Part shown: positions 10,078-20,202 of the stretch, piece after piece
How the letters are laid out: each line of letters starts with the position of its first letter
How positions within the stretch are numbered: the stretch's first letter is position 1
Assembly (NCBI GenBank): GCA_029260855.1
Contig: JAJDCK010000003.1
Location: 1 to 37,918, forward strand
DNA: 37,918 nucleotides
Origin: Candidatus Saccharimonadota bacterium
GTDB lineage: Bacteria > Patescibacteriota > Saccharimonadia > Saccharimonadales > OFTM59
Direction of reading: 5' to 3'
Position numbers and translations under genes: made by a program
The notes under the pieces: model-generated
The model's input: only the letters and a program-made list of their open reading frames with translations
Database searches by the model: none
What the model was told of the DNA's origin: nothing

Positions 10078-10557
10078 ATGCCTAGGAAAGTTACAGCTTC
10101 GCTAGTCAGAGAGATTCCTGCTGATCGTATCTACAATAGTGTTATGGTGCAGCGATTAATCAACCGCGTTATGCTAGATGGTAAGAAGCAAATTGCCGAG
10201 AGACTAGTATATAACGGTATGCAAAAGGCCGCCAACAAACTAAAAGTGCAGAACCCGTTGGAGGTTTTTGATATAGCTATTAGTCACATCAGACCAGCTA
10301 TGGAAACGCGTTCACGACGCGTTGGTGGTGCTAACTATCAAATTCCGTTTGAAGTAAAGGGCCAGCGCCAAAATCACCTGACTATGATGTGGTTTGTTGC
10401 AGCTGCTCGCTCACGCAAAGGCATGAGTATGGAAGACCGTATCGCTTTAGAACTTATTGATGCCTACAACAGCGCCGGTACAGCAGTGAAGAAAAAAGAA
10501 GATACCCATAAGATGGCAGAAGCTAACCGGGCCTTTGCCCACTTCGCAAGGTTCTAA
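10078..10557 (+). CDS. rpsG: 30S ribosomal protein S7
   Basis: PRKVTASLVREIPADRIYNS, INRVMLDGKK; str operon context. Confidence 0.97.
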   Translation: MPRKVTASLVREIPADRIYNSVMVQRLINRVMLDGKKQIAERLVYNGMQKAANKLKVQNPLEVFDIAISHIRPAMETRSRRVGGANYQIPFEVKGQRQNHLTMMWFVAAARSRKGMSMEDRIALELIDAYNSAGTAVKKKEDTHKMAEANRAFAHFARF

Positions 10558-10560
10558 TTT

Positions 10561-10710
10561 ATGCCTTCCGATCAAATTGAAAATCTTCCTGACCCATGCA
10601 AAACAGGCTGCACGATAGCGAACTTACCCGGTATAGAAGATTATCCTGCATTCAATCGATTATTTACTAAAGAGGACAGCGAACAATGGCAGCTAAGAAA
10701 TATCCGTTAG
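10561..10710 (+). CDS. Candidate 49-aa small [52 protein letters not shown] overlapping the fusA start
   Basis: ATG 3 nt after the rpsG stop; uninterrupted to TAG at 10708-10710; overlaps fusA by 25 nt in another frame. Confidence 0.35.
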   Translation: MPSDQIENLPDPCKTGCTIANLPGIEDYPAFNRLFTKEDSEQWQLRNIR

Positions 10711-12773
10711 GAAAAATACGTAACATTGGGATTATCGCGCATATTGATGCCGGTAAGACTACCACTACCGAAGGTATTCTGTACCGTACAGGGTTAAAGC
10801 ACAAGATTGGCGCAGTGCACGAAGGCGGAACCACTACAGACTGGATGGCTCAGGAGCGCGAGCGTGGTATTACGATTGTTTCTGCTGCTGTTACTTGCTA
10901 CTGGAAAGATCACCAGATAAACATTATCGACACACCCGGTCACATTGACTTCACGGTTGAAGTAGAACGATCCCTGCGCGTGCTAGACGGGGCTGTGGTC
11001 GTATTTGACGGTAAGATGGGCGTTGAATCTCAGTCTGAAACCGTATGGCGCCAAGCTCAAAAATACGGTGTGCCCCGAGTCTGTTTTATTAACAAAATTA
11101 ATCAGACCGGCGGCGACTTCTACAAGTCTCTTGAATCAATCCACAATCGCTTGTCGAAACGTGCCTTTCCGATCCATTTGCCAATCGGCTTTGAGCAAGC
11201 AATCAATGGCGTGGTAGACCTTGTCTCTATGAAGGCCTACACCTATAAAGAATTTACTGATCATGAACTAATTGAAGGCGAAATACCATCTGACATGATT
11301 GATCAAGTAAAGAAATACCGCTCACTGTTGATTGAAAATGCAGTTGCCGAAGATGAAGCAATGCTAGAGAAGTACTTTGAAGTTGGTGAAGACGGTCTGT
11401 CAGAGGACGACATCAAACAAGCTATTCGTGCAGCTGTGCTGTCTGGCAATTTCTACGCCGTAACTGGTGGTGATGGGCGCGGGGTTATTGTAGAAAAAGT
11501 ACTGGACATGGTTACTGATTTTCTTCCAAGCCCTGTTGAGCGTGGCTCTACGTGGGGAACGCATCCCAAGACTGGTGACGAGCTTGAGCGCAAGCCTAGT
11601 GTCACAGAGCCGTTTGCGGGCTTAGCCTTCAAAATTGCAACCGATCCGTTCGTTGGTAAGCTTGCTTATTTTCGTGTTTATTCGGGCAAGGTGACCGCAG
11701 GCTCGTACATTCTAAACAGTTCAACTGGCGAAAAAGAGCGTGTCGGCCGCATAGTCCGTATGCAAGCTGATAAGCGCGAAGATGTCGCTGAGGTCGAGGC
11801 AGGCGATATTGCTGCTATTGTCGGACTGAAGGGTACTACAACCGGTCATACATTGTCGGAAGCTACGAACCCTATAGTTCTAGAAAGTATTACTTTTCCT
11901 GAGCCTCCAGTATCTATTGCTATTGAGCCTAAGACAAAAGCCGACCAAGAAAAGATGGGTATTGCCATGCAGCGTTTGGCTGAAGAAGACCCGACCTTCA
12001 GGATTAAGGTTGACGACGAAACTGGCCAGACAATCATATCTGGTATGGGTGAACTACACCTTGAGATTATTGTTGACCGAATGAAACGTGAGTTTAATGT
12101 AGAGGCCAACGTTGGTGCCCCGCAAGTTGCGTATCGTGAAACCATCCGTAAAGATGGCGTAGAAGCTCAGGGCAAGTTTATCCGTCAATCAGGCGGTCGG
12201 GGTCAGTATGGCGATGTATGGATTCGTCTCAGCCAAAACGAACAAGGAAAAGGCTTCGAGTTCATTAATAGTATCAAAGGCGGCGTTGTCCCCAGCGAAT
12301 ATATCAAGCCGGTAGAAGAAGGAATTAAGGAAGCCATGAACAATGGAGTTGTTGCAGGTTATCCGGTCGTTGATGTTAAGGCTGAGATCTATGATGGTAG
12401 CTATCACGATGTTGACTCTAATGAGATGGCCTTTAAAATGGCGGGCTCACTAGGCTTTAAAGAAGCAATGAAAAAGGCAAAGCCGGTTCTGCTAGAACCA
12501 GTCATGAAAGTGGTTGTCGTAACTCCAGAAAGTTTCATGGGTGATGTGATCGGAGATCTGAACTCTAAGCGCGGCCGTGTTGAGTCAATGGAAGACCTTC
12601 AGGCGGGGATTAAAGAGATTACTGCTTACGTACCTTTAGGTGAAATGTTTGGCTATACGACAAATCTACGGAGCAACACACAAGGCCGTGCGAGCTCAAG
12701 CATGGAGCTTGCTCATTACGCTGATGTCCCGTCTCATGTTGCCGAAGCAATCCAAGCAAAAACATCAAAATAA
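10686..12773 (+). CDS. fusA: Elongation factor G
   Basis: [56 protein letters not shown]; between rpsG and tuf. G4/G5 motifs are atypical (see findings). Confidence 0.96.
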   Translation: MAAKKYPLGKIRNIGIIAHIDAGKTTTTEGILYRTGLKHKIGAVHEGGTTTDWMAQERERGITIVSAAVTCYWKDHQINIIDTPGHIDFTVEVERSLRVLDGAVVVFDGKMGVESQSETVWRQAQKYGVPRVCFINKINQTGGDFYKSLESIHNRLSKRAFPIHLPIGFEQAINGVVDLVSMKAYTYKEFTDHELIEGEIPSDMIDQVKKYRSLLIENAVAEDEAMLEKYFEVGEDGLSEDDIKQAIRAAVLSGNFYAVTGGDGRGVIVEKVLDMVTDFLPSPVERGSTWGTHPKTGDELERKPSVTEPFAGLAFKIATDPFVGKLAYFRVYSGKVTAGSYILNSSTGEKERVGRIVRMQADKREDVAEVEAGDIAAIVGLKGTTTGHTLSEATNPIVLESITFPEPPVSIAIEPKTKADQEKMGIAMQRLAEEDPTFRIKVDDETGQTIISGMGELHLEIIVDRMKREFNVEANVGAPQVAYRETIRKDGVEAQGKFIRQSGGRGQYGDVWIRLSQNEQGKGFEFINSIKGGVVPSEYIKPVEEGIKEAMNNGVVAGYPVVDVKAEIYDGSYHDVDSNEMAFKMAGSLGFKEAMKKAKPVLLEPVMKVVVVTPESFMGDVIGDLNSKRGRVESMEDLQAGIKEITAYVPLGEMFGYTTNLRSNTQGRASSSMELAHYADVPSHVAEAIQAKTSK

Positions 12774-12837
12774 CTTCTCTCAGCTTTATCTTAACTTAAC
12801 GGTGTGCAATAATATACTTGCGTAGCGGGGAGTTTTG

Positions 12838-13938
12838 ATGAAAATTGCAGCAATGGTTAGGGGGTATATTCCAGCTCCCCGACCTCCAGATATGGTTTAT
12901 GCACCTATCGATTTAGCGGTTAGTATAACAGAGGGCTTAGCGAAGCTTGGTCATGACGTTACTTATTATGGCCCCAAGGGAACAAATCTTAATATTCCTA
13001 CCGAAAACTGCGGGTTAAGGCCGCTCGCCTCTAACAACAAGTCTTTTCAGGATATTCTGCACAACACGGATATGCTGATGCACTATGTTCCGATGCTGTG
13101 GGATTTGAAGCTTGCTCGTGCCATGTTTGAGGGTGCTGAGTCTGGTAAATATGATTTATTGTATTTTCATCATCCTGAAGTTGCATATCCCTTCGCCGTA
13201 AAGTATCCGAGCGTTCCTGTCGTTTACACCGTCCACGACCCACTCTATGACTGGTACAAAGAATCACTGGAACTCTACAAAACACCTAACCAATACAGGA
13301 TATCAATATCTAACAACCAACGAAAAGGCGGGGAGAACATAGAGTTTATCGACACCGTCTATAATGGGATTGATACTGACCTGTTTCCTTACACCGAAAA
13401 AGTAGGCGACTATTTGTTGTTTGCGGGCCGAATCGTGCCCGAAAAGGGCGTCAAAGAAGCTGTTGAAATTGCACGGAGATCGGGCGAGAAGCTTATAATA
13501 GCTGGACCTGTATTTCCGAACAGTCAGAGATACTTCAACAAATTTGTAAAGCCTTTCCTTAACGATAAAATTAAATATGTTGGCTACATAGAACGAGACA
13601 AATTAGCTGATTACTACAAAAATGCGAAAGCGCTGTTGTTCCCACTCCAATGGGAGGAGCCTTTTGGCTTGACATTGATTGAGGCTATGGCCTGTGGAAC
13701 CCCGGTTGTTGCGTTAAAACGTGGTTCAATCCCAGAGGTGGTTGAACACGGAAAGACTGGTTTTGTGGTTGATTCGGTCAATGAAATGGTGTTGGCTTTG
13801 CAAGACATAAAAAAAATTAGACGAGCAGACTGCAGGGCGCGTGTCTGTAAGAACTTCACCATTGATACAATGGTTAAAGGCTACGAAGAGGCATTTAAGA
13901 AGGTTTTGAAGCAATCAAAGAAAAAAGAGGCTGTCTAG
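12838..13938 (+). CDS. GT4-type glycosyltransferase
   Basis: AGRIVPEKGVKEAVEIARRSGEKLIIAGP and QWEEPFGLTLIEAMACGTPVVALKRGSIPEVVEHGKTGFVV, typical of the GT-B/GT4 fold; ATG 12838 preferred to the TTG at 12835. Confidence 0.9.
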   Translation: MKIAAMVRGYIPAPRPPDMVYAPIDLAVSITEGLAKLGHDVTYYGPKGTNLNIPTENCGLRPLASNNKSFQDILHNTDMLMHYVPMLWDLKLARAMFEGAESGKYDLLYFHHPEVAYPFAVKYPSVPVVYTVHDPLYDWYKESLELYKTPNQYRISISNNQRKGGENIEFIDTVYNGIDTDLFPYTEKVGDYLLFAGRIVPEKGVKEAVEIARRSGEKLIIAGPVFPNSQRYFNKFVKPFLNDKIKYVGYIERDKLADYYKNAKALLFPLQWEEPFGLTLIEAMACGTPVVALKRGSIPEVVEHGKTGFVVDSVNEMVLALQDIKKIRRADCRARVCKNFTIDTMVKGYEEAFKKVLKQSKKKEAV

Positions 13939-13946
13939 AATTGCCT

Positions 13947-15545
13947 ATGGCAAACAAAAATTCCTGGTTTTCGGGCTCAGTAATATACCAAATTTATCCA
14001 CGCAGTTTTTATGACACAAACAATGATGGTGTTGGTGACTTACGGGGAATTACCCAAAAACTTGATTACCTGGCTGGCTCAGACGGCTCACTTGGCGTAG
14101 ATGCGATTTGGCTTTCACCATTTTATGAATCGCCAATGGTTGATTTTGGCTATGATGTAGCTGATCATTGCGCTATAGATCCTGTCTTTGGCACAATGGC
14201 GGACTTTAGCGAGCTCATAGAAAAAGCGCATGAACGTGGTATCAGAGTAATTCTTGATTTCATACCTAACCATGTATCTGACCAACATGAATGGTTTCGT
14301 GAAGCCCGTACATCAAAATCAAGTCCAAAACGTGACTGGTTCGTCTGGCGTGACCCAAAAAACGACGGTACCCCACCATCAAACTGGCTTAGTGTATTTG
14401 GTGGATCAGCGTGGGAGTTCGACGCAACATCTAAACAGTACTATTTGCACACATTTCTCAAACAACAGCCAGATCTTAACTGGGATAATCCTAAAGTTCG
14501 TGGGGCAATGCAGGATATTATGAAGTTTTGGCTTGATAAGGGAGCGGATGGCTTTCGCGTTGATAGTGTCTGTTGGTTGTCAAAGAACGCGGAACTTCAA
14601 GATGACCCTACAAACCACGATTTTGACCCAAGAACAAATAGTTCGTACGACTCGCTAGATCACATTTATAGCCGTGACGGCACAAAACTTTATCCATACT
14701 TATCAGAACTTGCTTCAGTTTTAGATAAGTACGAAGACAGAGTCATTGTCGTAGAAGCCAACCCGAATTTGAACAAAGATAAGGGATATTATTTGAGTTT
14801 TTACAATAACGTAAGGCCACACGTAATGGCGCCTTTTAATTTCGCAGTCCTAAACATGCCGTGGGACGCAAAGTCTGTCAAACATTATATTGATGCTTTT
14901 CAGAAGGGCCTTAGTTCTGATAACAACCCGATTTATGTCTTGAGCAACCATGACAAGCCGCGTATTGTCACTAGGCTAGGAGGCAACGCTGCACGTACTG
15001 CAGCTGTACTACTTTTGACGTTGCCGGGATCACCCTTTGTGTATTATGGAGATGAGATTGGCATGGAGAACGGTGTCGTTATTGGTAGCAGTGCGCTGGA
15101 CCCAATCAGTGGCAGAGAAACATACACCGAAGCAGGTAGGGATCCAGAGCGAACACCCATGCAATGGTCGGACAGTGCCAATGCTGGATTTTCATCTGTC
15201 GCGCCATGGCTGCCAATCGGAAAGAAGTATTTGCAGGATAATGTTCTATCCGAAGAAGATGACGAAAGCTCTATGCTCAGTCTCTATAAACGATTGATCT
15301 CTTTAAGGCGCGGTTGTGAAGCAATTCATCATGGAAGATACGTACCGTTTGATGTCCCGGAAAAAGACATTTTTGGATTTAAAAGAATTGTTAACGATGA
15401 AACCATCGTTGTTCTACTAAACTTTGTGGCAGAAAGTAGAAATGTCAGGATAGACGGGGATATTCTACTCTCTACATGTTCTAATACATCGGCAGGGGTA
15501 TTAGCCCCGAATGAAGCTCAAATTATTAAACTACGTGAAATGTGA
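13947..15545 (+). CDS. GH13 family alpha-glucosidase / oligo-1,6-glucosidase-like enzyme
   Basis: YQIYPRSFYDTNNDGVGDLRGI, VILDFIPNHVSDQHEWF, DGFRVDSVCWL (nucleophile), VVEAN (acid/base), LSNHDKPR. ATG 13947 preferred. Confidence 0.92.
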   Translation: MANKNSWFSGSVIYQIYPRSFYDTNNDGVGDLRGITQKLDYLAGSDGSLGVDAIWLSPFYESPMVDFGYDVADHCAIDPVFGTMADFSELIEKAHERGIRVILDFIPNHVSDQHEWFREARTSKSSPKRDWFVWRDPKNDGTPPSNWLSVFGGSAWEFDATSKQYYLHTFLKQQPDLNWDNPKVRGAMQDIMKFWLDKGADGFRVDSVCWLSKNAELQDDPTNHDFDPRTNSSYDSLDHIYSRDGTKLYPYLSELASVLDKYEDRVIVVEANPNLNKDKGYYLSFYNNVRPHVMAPFNFAVLNMPWDAKSVKHYIDAFQKGLSSDNNPIYVLSNHDKPRIVTRLGGNAARTAAVLLLTLPGSPFVYYGDEIGMENGVVIGSSALDPISGRETYTEAGRDPERTPMQWSDSANAGFSSVAPWLPIGKKYLQDNVLSEEDDESSMLSLYKRLISLRRGCEAIHHGRYVPFDVPEKDIFGFKRIVNDETIVVLLNFVAESRNVRIDGDILLSTCSNTSAGVLAPNEAQIIKLREM

Positions 15546-15695
15546 TTGTTGTTACGCAGCACATCGAATGCCTAGTAGACTCAACACTTTTCCCTTTACA
15601 AACATCTTGGTTTCAGATAATATTCTCTGGTAACTTGTGTGGGTAGTGTATTGCCTGTGCAAAATAATTAAGTAATCAGAGGAGAAAACGCAGCA

Positions 15696-16877
15696 ATGGC
15701 GAATTTTGACAGAAGTAAACCCCACGTAAACGTCGGCACTATGGGTCATGTGGACCACGGTAAAACCACGTTGACCGCAGCTATCACACATGTTTTATCT
15801 AAGAAGTTGCCAAGCGATGTTAATAAACCCGTCAAGTACGACGAAATTGACAAAGCCCCAGAAGAAAAAGCTCGTGGTATTACGATTGCTACTTCTCATC
15901 AAGAGTATGAATCTGAAAAGCGCCACTATGCTCACGTTGACATGCCGGGTCATGCTGACTACGTCAAAAACATGATCACAGGTGCTGCACAGATTGACGG
16001 TGCTATTTTAGTAGTTTCCGCAGCTGATGGCCCCATGCCTCAGACTCGCGAGCACGTGCTACTAGCTCGCCAGGTTGGCGTGCCTTCTATCTTGGTCTTT
16101 ATGAACAAGATGGACCTTGCAGATCCAGAATTAGTTGAACTGGTTGAGATGGATATTCGTGAACTTCTTGGCAAGTACGAATTTGACGAAAACGCTCCGA
16201 TCATCAAGGGTTCTGCTGCTAAGGCACTTGAGGGCGATGCGGCCAACGAGGATTCAATAATGGAACTTGTAAAGGCTATGGACGATTATATCCCAGAACC
16301 AAAGCGTGATCTTGACAAGACTTTCCTTATGTCAATTGAGGACGTATTCTCTATCAAGGGTCGCGGCACTGTTGCGACAGGCCGTGTTGACCAGGGGATC
16401 ATAAAAGTTAACGAAGAGGTCGAGATTGTCGGTCTCCGAGATACAAAGAAATCTGTAGTTACTGGCGTTGAAATGTTCAAGAAGAACCTTGATCAAGGTC
16501 AGGCGGGTGACAATGTTGGTATTTTGCTACGAGGTATTGAACGCGAAGACATTGAACGCGGTCAAGTACTTGCAAAACCTGGCACAATTACACCACACAC
16601 CGAATTTGACGCAGAAGTCTACATCTTAACAAAAGAAGAAGGTGGTCGTCACACCCCGTTCTTTAAGGGTTACAAGCCTCAGTTTTACTTCCGTACTACT
16701 GATGTGACTGGTGAAGTTGAGTTACCTGCTGACAAGGAGATGGTCATGCCGGGTGACACAATTACCTTTAAGGTTAAGTTGCTGGCGCCTATCGCCATGG
16801 ACCAGGGTCTTCGCTTCGCTATTCGCGAAGGTGGACGAACTGTTGGCGCTGGTGTTGTGACTAAAATCTCTAAATAG
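15696..16877 (+). CDS. tuf: Elongation factor Tu
   Basis: [43 protein letters not shown] agaggag upstream. Confidence 0.98.
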   Translation: MANFDRSKPHVNVGTMGHVDHGKTTLTAAITHVLSKKLPSDVNKPVKYDEIDKAPEEKARGITIATSHQEYESEKRHYAHVDMPGHADYVKNMITGAAQIDGAILVVSAADGPMPQTREHVLLARQVGVPSILVFMNKMDLADPELVELVEMDIRELLGKYEFDENAPIIKGSAAKALEGDAANEDSIMELVKAMDDYIPEPKRDLDKTFLMSIEDVFSIKGRGTVATGRVDQGIIKVNEEVEIVGLRDTKKSVVTGVEMFKKNLDQGQAGDNVGILLRGIEREDIERGQVLAKPGTITPHTEFDAEVYILTKEEGGRHTPFFKGYKPQFYFRTTDVTGEVELPADKEMVMPGDTITFKVKLLAPIAMDQGLRFAIREGGRTVGAGVVTKISK

Positions 16878-16896
16878 GCCTCATATAGAGATTGCA

Positions 16897-16930
16897 AGAG
16901 CCCCGGCGATGCGGGGCTCTTTTCTTTTTA
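16897..16930 (+). terminator. Rho-independent terminator after tuf
   Basis: AGAGCCCCG-GCGATG-CGGGGCTCT stem-loop followed by TTTCTTTTT. Confidence 0.92.
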
Positions 16931-17031
16931 CTAGCAATATTGTACAATCACACTTATCAATTAATCGTTCTGAGAACTCGTTCGGTCACTCATCACTCCG
17001 TAAGAGGTTACAGAACAAGGAGATAGAAGTA

Positions 17032-17382
17032 ATGGCTGATGCCAAAAAACCCACACCCGTAAAAGCAGAGGCTAGCACAAACCAACGTGTTCGTATTCGC
17101 CTAAAAGCTTATGACCACAAAGTAATTGACCAGTCTGCTAAACAGATTGTTGACACAGTGATAAGAAGTGGTGCAACAATTGCAGGGCCGATTCCTCTGC
17201 CAACAAAGAAGACAGTATACACGGTCGTTAAAAGCCCACATGTCTACAAAAAGAGTCGCGAGCAATTTGAAATGCGAGTCCACAAGCGCCTAATTGATGT
17301 CCTGGAGCCGACGCCGAAGACGATTGACGCACTAATGAACCTTTCGCTTCCAGCTGGCTGTGACGCCGAAATCAAGATGTAG
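17032..17382 (+). CDS. rpsJ: 30S ribosomal protein S10
   Basis: [34 protein letters not shown] aaggag upstream of ATG 17032. Confidence 0.97.
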   Translation: MADAKKPTPVKAEASTNQRVRIRLKAYDHKVIDQSAKQIVDTVIRSGATIAGPIPLPTKKTVYTVVKSPHVYKKSREQFEMRVHKRLIDVLEPTPKTIDALMNLSLPAGCDAEIKM

Positions 17383-17392
17383 GAGATATATT

Positions 17393-17605
17393 ATGGATGA
17401 CGTTAACAGAGAAAATAATAACCCAGACGAGCTCTGTGCTCAAGAACTCGGGTTGGCTGAAAGACTTGGCGCAATGATTGTCAGAGGGCTTGAGAGTCTA
17501 GCAGACACGCAGCTCATAAGGTATGGCGAGCAAGCACGTAGCCGTGCATGGCGAATAGTAAGACTTCAAGAAAAAAATGCTCGATTTCCATATGACCCAA
17601 TGTAG
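17393..17605 (+). CDS. Hypothetical 70-aa protein
   Basis: ATG 17393 preceded by AGGAGA; MDDVNRENNNPDELCAQELGLAERLGAMIVRGLESLADTQLIRYGEQARSRAWRIVRLQEKNARFPYDPM; no family recognised. Confidence 0.6.
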   Translation: MDDVNRENNNPDELCAQELGLAERLGAMIVRGLESLADTQLIRYGEQARSRAWRIVRLQEKNARFPYDPM

Positions 17606-17713
17606 CGGCAAGCCTTGTTGTCAGCCGCCGAGAACAGATGATTTACGCGCTAGAAGTCATCGTGCGCAAGCGAGCGAGAACTAAGAGGCTGGTGGTCCTC
17701 GCTAGGCTACTTC

Positions 17714-18316
17714 TTAAGTAACCAGAACAAGTACTAGGATGCCGGCTGCGTTGAGCAGGAAGGTCACTATAAGCAGGCTTATCGTCGGGAGATGAGCGAT
17801 ACCAAGCATGCCTATACCAAGCTCGTCGGGCAAAGGTGAAGCGATCGCCAGCATCCCTAGGATAGTTGTGCGATCGCGGTTCTTCTTGCGCTGCAAACTC
17901 CTTAGAAAAGTTTTTAGGCGAAACTTCTTGGCAAGTGGTATGAGTTCGTAGCCGATTTTTTCTTCGAATACCTTTAAAATTATCCAGTCACCTATGACAG
18001 AACCGATCGCCCCATAAAATGCAATAACCAGTGGACTGTGGACCTCCGACATCTCTACTAACATGACAATTGCTGGAGCTGTAGTAAAAAATGACGTAAA
18101 AAGTGATCCTGCTATGATTACGCCTAGCAGACCAAGGCGCTCTATGGAATCAAGGCTCGCCTGAATAATGGCGGTATCCAATGCCAGGACAAAACCAGTA
18201 ATAGCCAGCAGCGCCACAGTCGTGTGCTTATATTCGTATCTTCGCCACCAGCGCGTAACAGATGTATGTCTGAAACGGTATATTCGTTTTTTTGTATTTT
18301 TATTCGGCATTACCAC
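17714..18316 (-). CDS. Conserved-looking multi-pass membrane protein, unknown function
   Basis: About 200 aa with several hydrophobic segments; GTG 18316 or ATG 18310 start; TATAAT on the minus strand at 18326-18321. Confidence 0.75.
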   Translation of the reverse strand: MVMPNKNTKKRIYRFRHTSVTRWWRRYEYKHTTVALLAITGFVLALDTAIIQASLDSIERLGLLGVIIAGSLFTSFFTTAPAIVMLVEMSEVHSPLVIAFYGAIGSVIGDWIILKVFEEKIGYELIPLAKKFRLKTFLRSLQRKKNRDRTTILGMLAIASPLPDELGIGMLGIAHLPTISLLIVTFLLNAAGILVLVLVT

Positions 18317-18560
18317 GATTATTATAACCCATGTCCTTATATTAAAAACCGGTCAGTTAAACTTGTGGAATTAACAACGCATTGACAGGAGTAGCAATCA
18401 GGTGTTACTCTTGTCCGGTATAACAACAAAAATGTTAAGTTTGGTGTCCGTGCAGGTCAATCCCAGAACATTGTTAACAGGGGTAGAAACCGCAGTTCAC
18501 CAAGTGTTATCTTTTTAGCGTTTAATTCACAAGGTCATATTTAAAGGTATTAAGGAAAGC

Positions 18561-19172
18561 ATGAAAGCACTAATTACTAAGAAGGTCGGCATGACAAGCA
18601 CCATCTCAGAAGATGGGGGCGCTGTTGCTGTAACGCTGCTTTCTGCAAGCCCTAATGTCGTAACACAGGTTAAGACCCTTGATACGGATGGCTACACAGC
18701 CGTACAGGTAGGTACGGGTGAATCTAAACTAAACAAGGCTGAGACTGGTCATTTTGTGAAGTCCAAGATCAGTCCGAGCGTTGTGCGAGAATTCCGTGTT
18801 CCGGAAGTCACAGAAGACCTCCAAGTTGGCGAAAAGCTTACTGCAGAGGTCTTTTCAGTTGGAGATATAGTTAATGTTACCGGTATCAGCAAGGGTAAGG
18901 GCTGGGCGGGGACCATTAAGCGTCATAACTTTCACCGAGGTCGCAAGACCCACGGTGGTGGCAGTTATCGACGGCCCGGTTCTATCGGCTCAATGTACCC
19001 TCAGAAAATTTTTAAAGGCAAAAAGATGGCAGGCCAGATGGGCCACGAACAAGTGACAGTTCAGAACCTAAAAGTAGCTATTGTCGACATGGAGCTTGGC
19101 GTTATCGGTGTTATAGGAGCCGTACCCGGACCTCGTAAAGGGGTAGTTTTAATTAAAGGGGCAGAAAAATAA
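18561..19172 (+). CDS. rplC: 50S ribosomal protein L3
   Basis: GKGWAGTIKRHNFHRGRKTHGGGSYRRPGSIG, KGKKMAGQMGHEQVTVQNL. Confidence 0.97.
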   Translation: MKALITKKVGMTSTISEDGGAVAVTLLSASPNVVTQVKTLDTDGYTAVQVGTGESKLNKAETGHFVKSKISPSVVREFRVPEVTEDLQVGEKLTAEVFSVGDIVNVTGISKGKGWAGTIKRHNFHRGRKTHGGGSYRRPGSIGSMYPQKIFKGKKMAGQMGHEQVTVQNLKVAIVDMELGVIGVIGAVPGPRKGVVLIKGAEK

Positions 19173-19834
19173 TGGCAGTTTCAACATTTACTGCTACTGG
19201 CAATAAAGCTACGACAGCTGCCAAATTAGATAAATCAATCTTTGGTTTGAGCGTTAACAATCACGATCTACTAAAACAGGCCTATGTTGCTTACCTCGCT
19301 AACGGGCGGCGCAATCTTGCTAAAACAAAAACTCGCGGTGAGGTCATCGGTAGCAATATCAAGCCTTGGCGCCAAAAAGGCACAGGACGCGCTCGTTTTG
19401 GTTCGCGCTATAACCCTATTTGGCGAGGTGGTGGTATTACCTTTGGTCCCACGGGAGAAGAGAACTATAGTCACAAATTAAACGTTAAGGCTAAGCGCCA
19501 AGCTACTCGCCAGGCTTTAAGTATTGCTAACCAAGATAACAAGATATGCGTAGTTGAAAAATTTGATCCAAAAGACGGTAAAACATCTTCTGTCGTAAAA
19601 CTTCTTGCTAAGATTACCGCAACCGGAAACGTCTTAATAGTAGTTGAAGACAAGACAGACAATATCAGGCGATCTACAAGCAATCTCTCTAGTGTTATAG
19701 TCGTTCAAGCGAAGTACGTTAACGTCTATGACGTGATAAATGCAGATATGGTGGTTATCACTCAAAAGGCTCTAGACGTGATGAACACATGGTTGGGTGA
19801 GACCGAACCAGCGAAAATTGAGGGAGCAAAATAA
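19172..19834 (+). CDS. rplD: 50S ribosomal protein L4
   Basis: [28 protein letters not shown]. Confidence 0.96.
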   Translation: MAVSTFTATGNKATTAAKLDKSIFGLSVNNHDLLKQAYVAYLANGRRNLAKTKTRGEVIGSNIKPWRQKGTGRARFGSRYNPIWRGGGITFGPTGEENYSHKLNVKAKRQATRQALSIANQDNKICVVEKFDPKDGKTSSVVKLLAKITATGNVLIVVEDKTDNIRRSTSNLSSVIVVQAKYVNVYDVINADMVVITQKALDVMNTWLGETEPAKIEGAK

Positions 19835-20202
19835 TGGACATGAGCATGCTACTCAAACCCCGCATGAGCGAAAAGGCATATGCCGGATCACAAACTGGTG
19901 GCGTATATGTGTTTATGGTACCTCAAAGTGCAAATAAGCATTCTATTGCAAGCGCGGTTACTACCCAATTTAAAGTAACCGTAACTAATGTAAATGTAGT
20001 TAACCAAGCCGGTAAAGCAAAACGTACTGTACGAAAAGGTGGTCGCGCAATCGCTGGACGTACAGCTGATCAGAAGAAAGCGTATGTAACCTTGAAGTCA
20101 GGCGACACAATTCCTGTATTTGCTGCGGTTGAAGAAGCAGAGCAGAAATCAGAAAAGATGGAACAGGTTGCTGCTAAAGCTGCCAAGAAAGGGAAGAAAT
20201 AA
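19834..20202 (+). CDS. rplW: 50S ribosomal protein L23
   Basis: LLKPRMSEKAY, VNVVNQAGKAKRTVRKGGR; operon position. Confidence 0.94.
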   Translation: MDMSMLLKPRMSEKAYAGSQTGGVYVFMVPQSANKHSIASAVTTQFKVTVTNVNVVNQAGKAKRTVRKGGRAIAGRTADQKKAYVTLKSGDTIPVFAAVEEAEQKSEKMEQVAAKAAKKGKK

